Source of the DNA: Myxocyprinus asiaticus
Lineage: Eukaryota; Chordata; Actinopteri; Cypriniformes; Catostomidae
Direction of reading: 5' to 3'
Length of the DNA: 64,000 nt
NCBI RefSeq assembly: GCF_019703515.2
Contig: NC_059372.1
Span: forward strand, 11,455,492-11,519,491
A model generated the notes under the pieces. The model made no database searches and was not told the DNA's origin. It saw only the letters and a list, made by a program, of their open reading frames with translations. The position numbers were made by a program, and so were the translations under genes. The number at the start of each line of letters is the position of its first letter. Position 1 is the stretch's first letter. Shown here piece by piece: positions 61,914 through 64,000 of this stretch.

Positions 61914-62197
61914 GTGATTCTCATGAAACCTGTCAAGAAAGTGTCCTCATTCTATTTTACTCCAAAATCAAAAGAAATTAATAAGAAATAATATTTTGCA
62001 TATAGTAAATGAAGCCTATGAAATTAAACTCAATCGACACAATTTGTGGCATAATATTGATTACCACAAAAACTTAATTTTGACTCATCCACTCCTTTTC
62101 TTCAAAACATCAAAAAATGAGGTTACAGTGAGGAACTTATAATGGAAGTGAATGGGGCCAATTTTTGGAGGATTTAAAGGCAGAAATGTGAAGCTTT
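61914..62197. mobile_element. left arms of two nested repeats, cut by a Tc1 insertion
   Basis: TGATTCTCATGAAACCTGTC (61916) matches the palindromic repeat inside 50262-52391. About 100 bp on it passes into MITE family 2 (CTCAATCGACACAATTTGTGG) at the same junction. The sequence stops at AATGTGAAGCTT where the Tc1 element begins. Confidence 0.75.
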
Positions 62198-63836
<1,639 letters not shown>

Positions 63837-64000
63837 TGGTGGGGCGGCTGGGGGTTGTGGGTGGTTGGAAATGAGATGGCTGGTGGAGGGTGCCTATGTC
63901 GCCCATGGCTAAATCCCCCCTGGGTTTGCCTGCGCCTGCGTATGCCCTAGACTACACTACTGAATTACATTAAGAAAGGAGTTCTAGACATGCTTTGTTA
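63837..64000. other. G-rich start and unrecognised right edge
   Basis: GGTGGGGCGGCTGGGGGTTG follows the Tc1 end directly. It could be part of another repeat, but I cannot identify it. Confidence 0.3.

Overview
The window is vertebrate, almost certainly teleost and probably cypriniform (carp/zebrafish-like), genomic DNA. The reasons are split genes with canonical GT/AG introns, AT-rich spacers, very dense short DNA transposons, Tc1 elements of the Sleeping Beauty type, and palindromic TTAA-flanked repeats of a kind I associate with cyprinid genomes. The species and family-name assignments rest on recall, not on a database search.

Three genes are recognisable, all within the first 23 kb. The 3' end of nfe2 (CNC-bZIP transcription factor p45) lies at 1-286 on the plus strand. 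hnrnpa1 lies on the minus strand (ATG at 9915, stop at 4908, ten coding exons, 421 residues). cbx5 (HP1-alpha) lies on the plus strand (ATG at 12443, stop at 21284, four coding exons, 207 residues). Order and relative orientation match the human 12q13 block NFE2-HNRNPA1-CBX5. All ten hnrnpa1 exons and all four cbx5 coding exons join in phase, with splice signals I could read base by base. hnrnpa1 and cbx5 diverge from a shared 5' region of the type known in mammals as a CpG/CCAAT housekeeping pair. Here the two promoter halves are separated by a 110-bp palindrome, AT and AC microsatellites and a hAT-like MITE. nfe2 and hnrnpa1 converge tail to tail.

From about 23 kb to the right edge (41 kb) I see no protein-coding exon. 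This part is a mosaic of transposons, several nested two or three deep, separated by unique stretches that may hold regulatory DNA. Elements with readable target-site duplications or terminal repeats include five hAT-type elements (6776-8121, 30673-31472, 41997-43954, 42144-43542, 47622-48998), two Sleeping Beauty-like Tc1 copies with broken transposases (17348-18957 plus strand; 62198-63836 minus strand), two other Tc1 relics with transposase (1261-2689, 54069-54545), a Tc1-ended element without one (50262-52391), a CACTG-ended element (29354-30238), and two abundant TTAA-flanked MITE families. Several CTCF-like motifs, all in the same orientation, occur between 39 and 58 kb.

The points most worth following up are the nearly identical 27-bp coding minisatellite that lengthens the hnRNP A1 low-complexity tail, the invaded divergent promoter with its palindrome, the conserved-looking hnrnpa1 3' UTR, and a Tc1 copy whose terminal direct-repeat unit has been duplicated. 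I found no CRISPR array, tRNA, rRNA or bacterial-type system.
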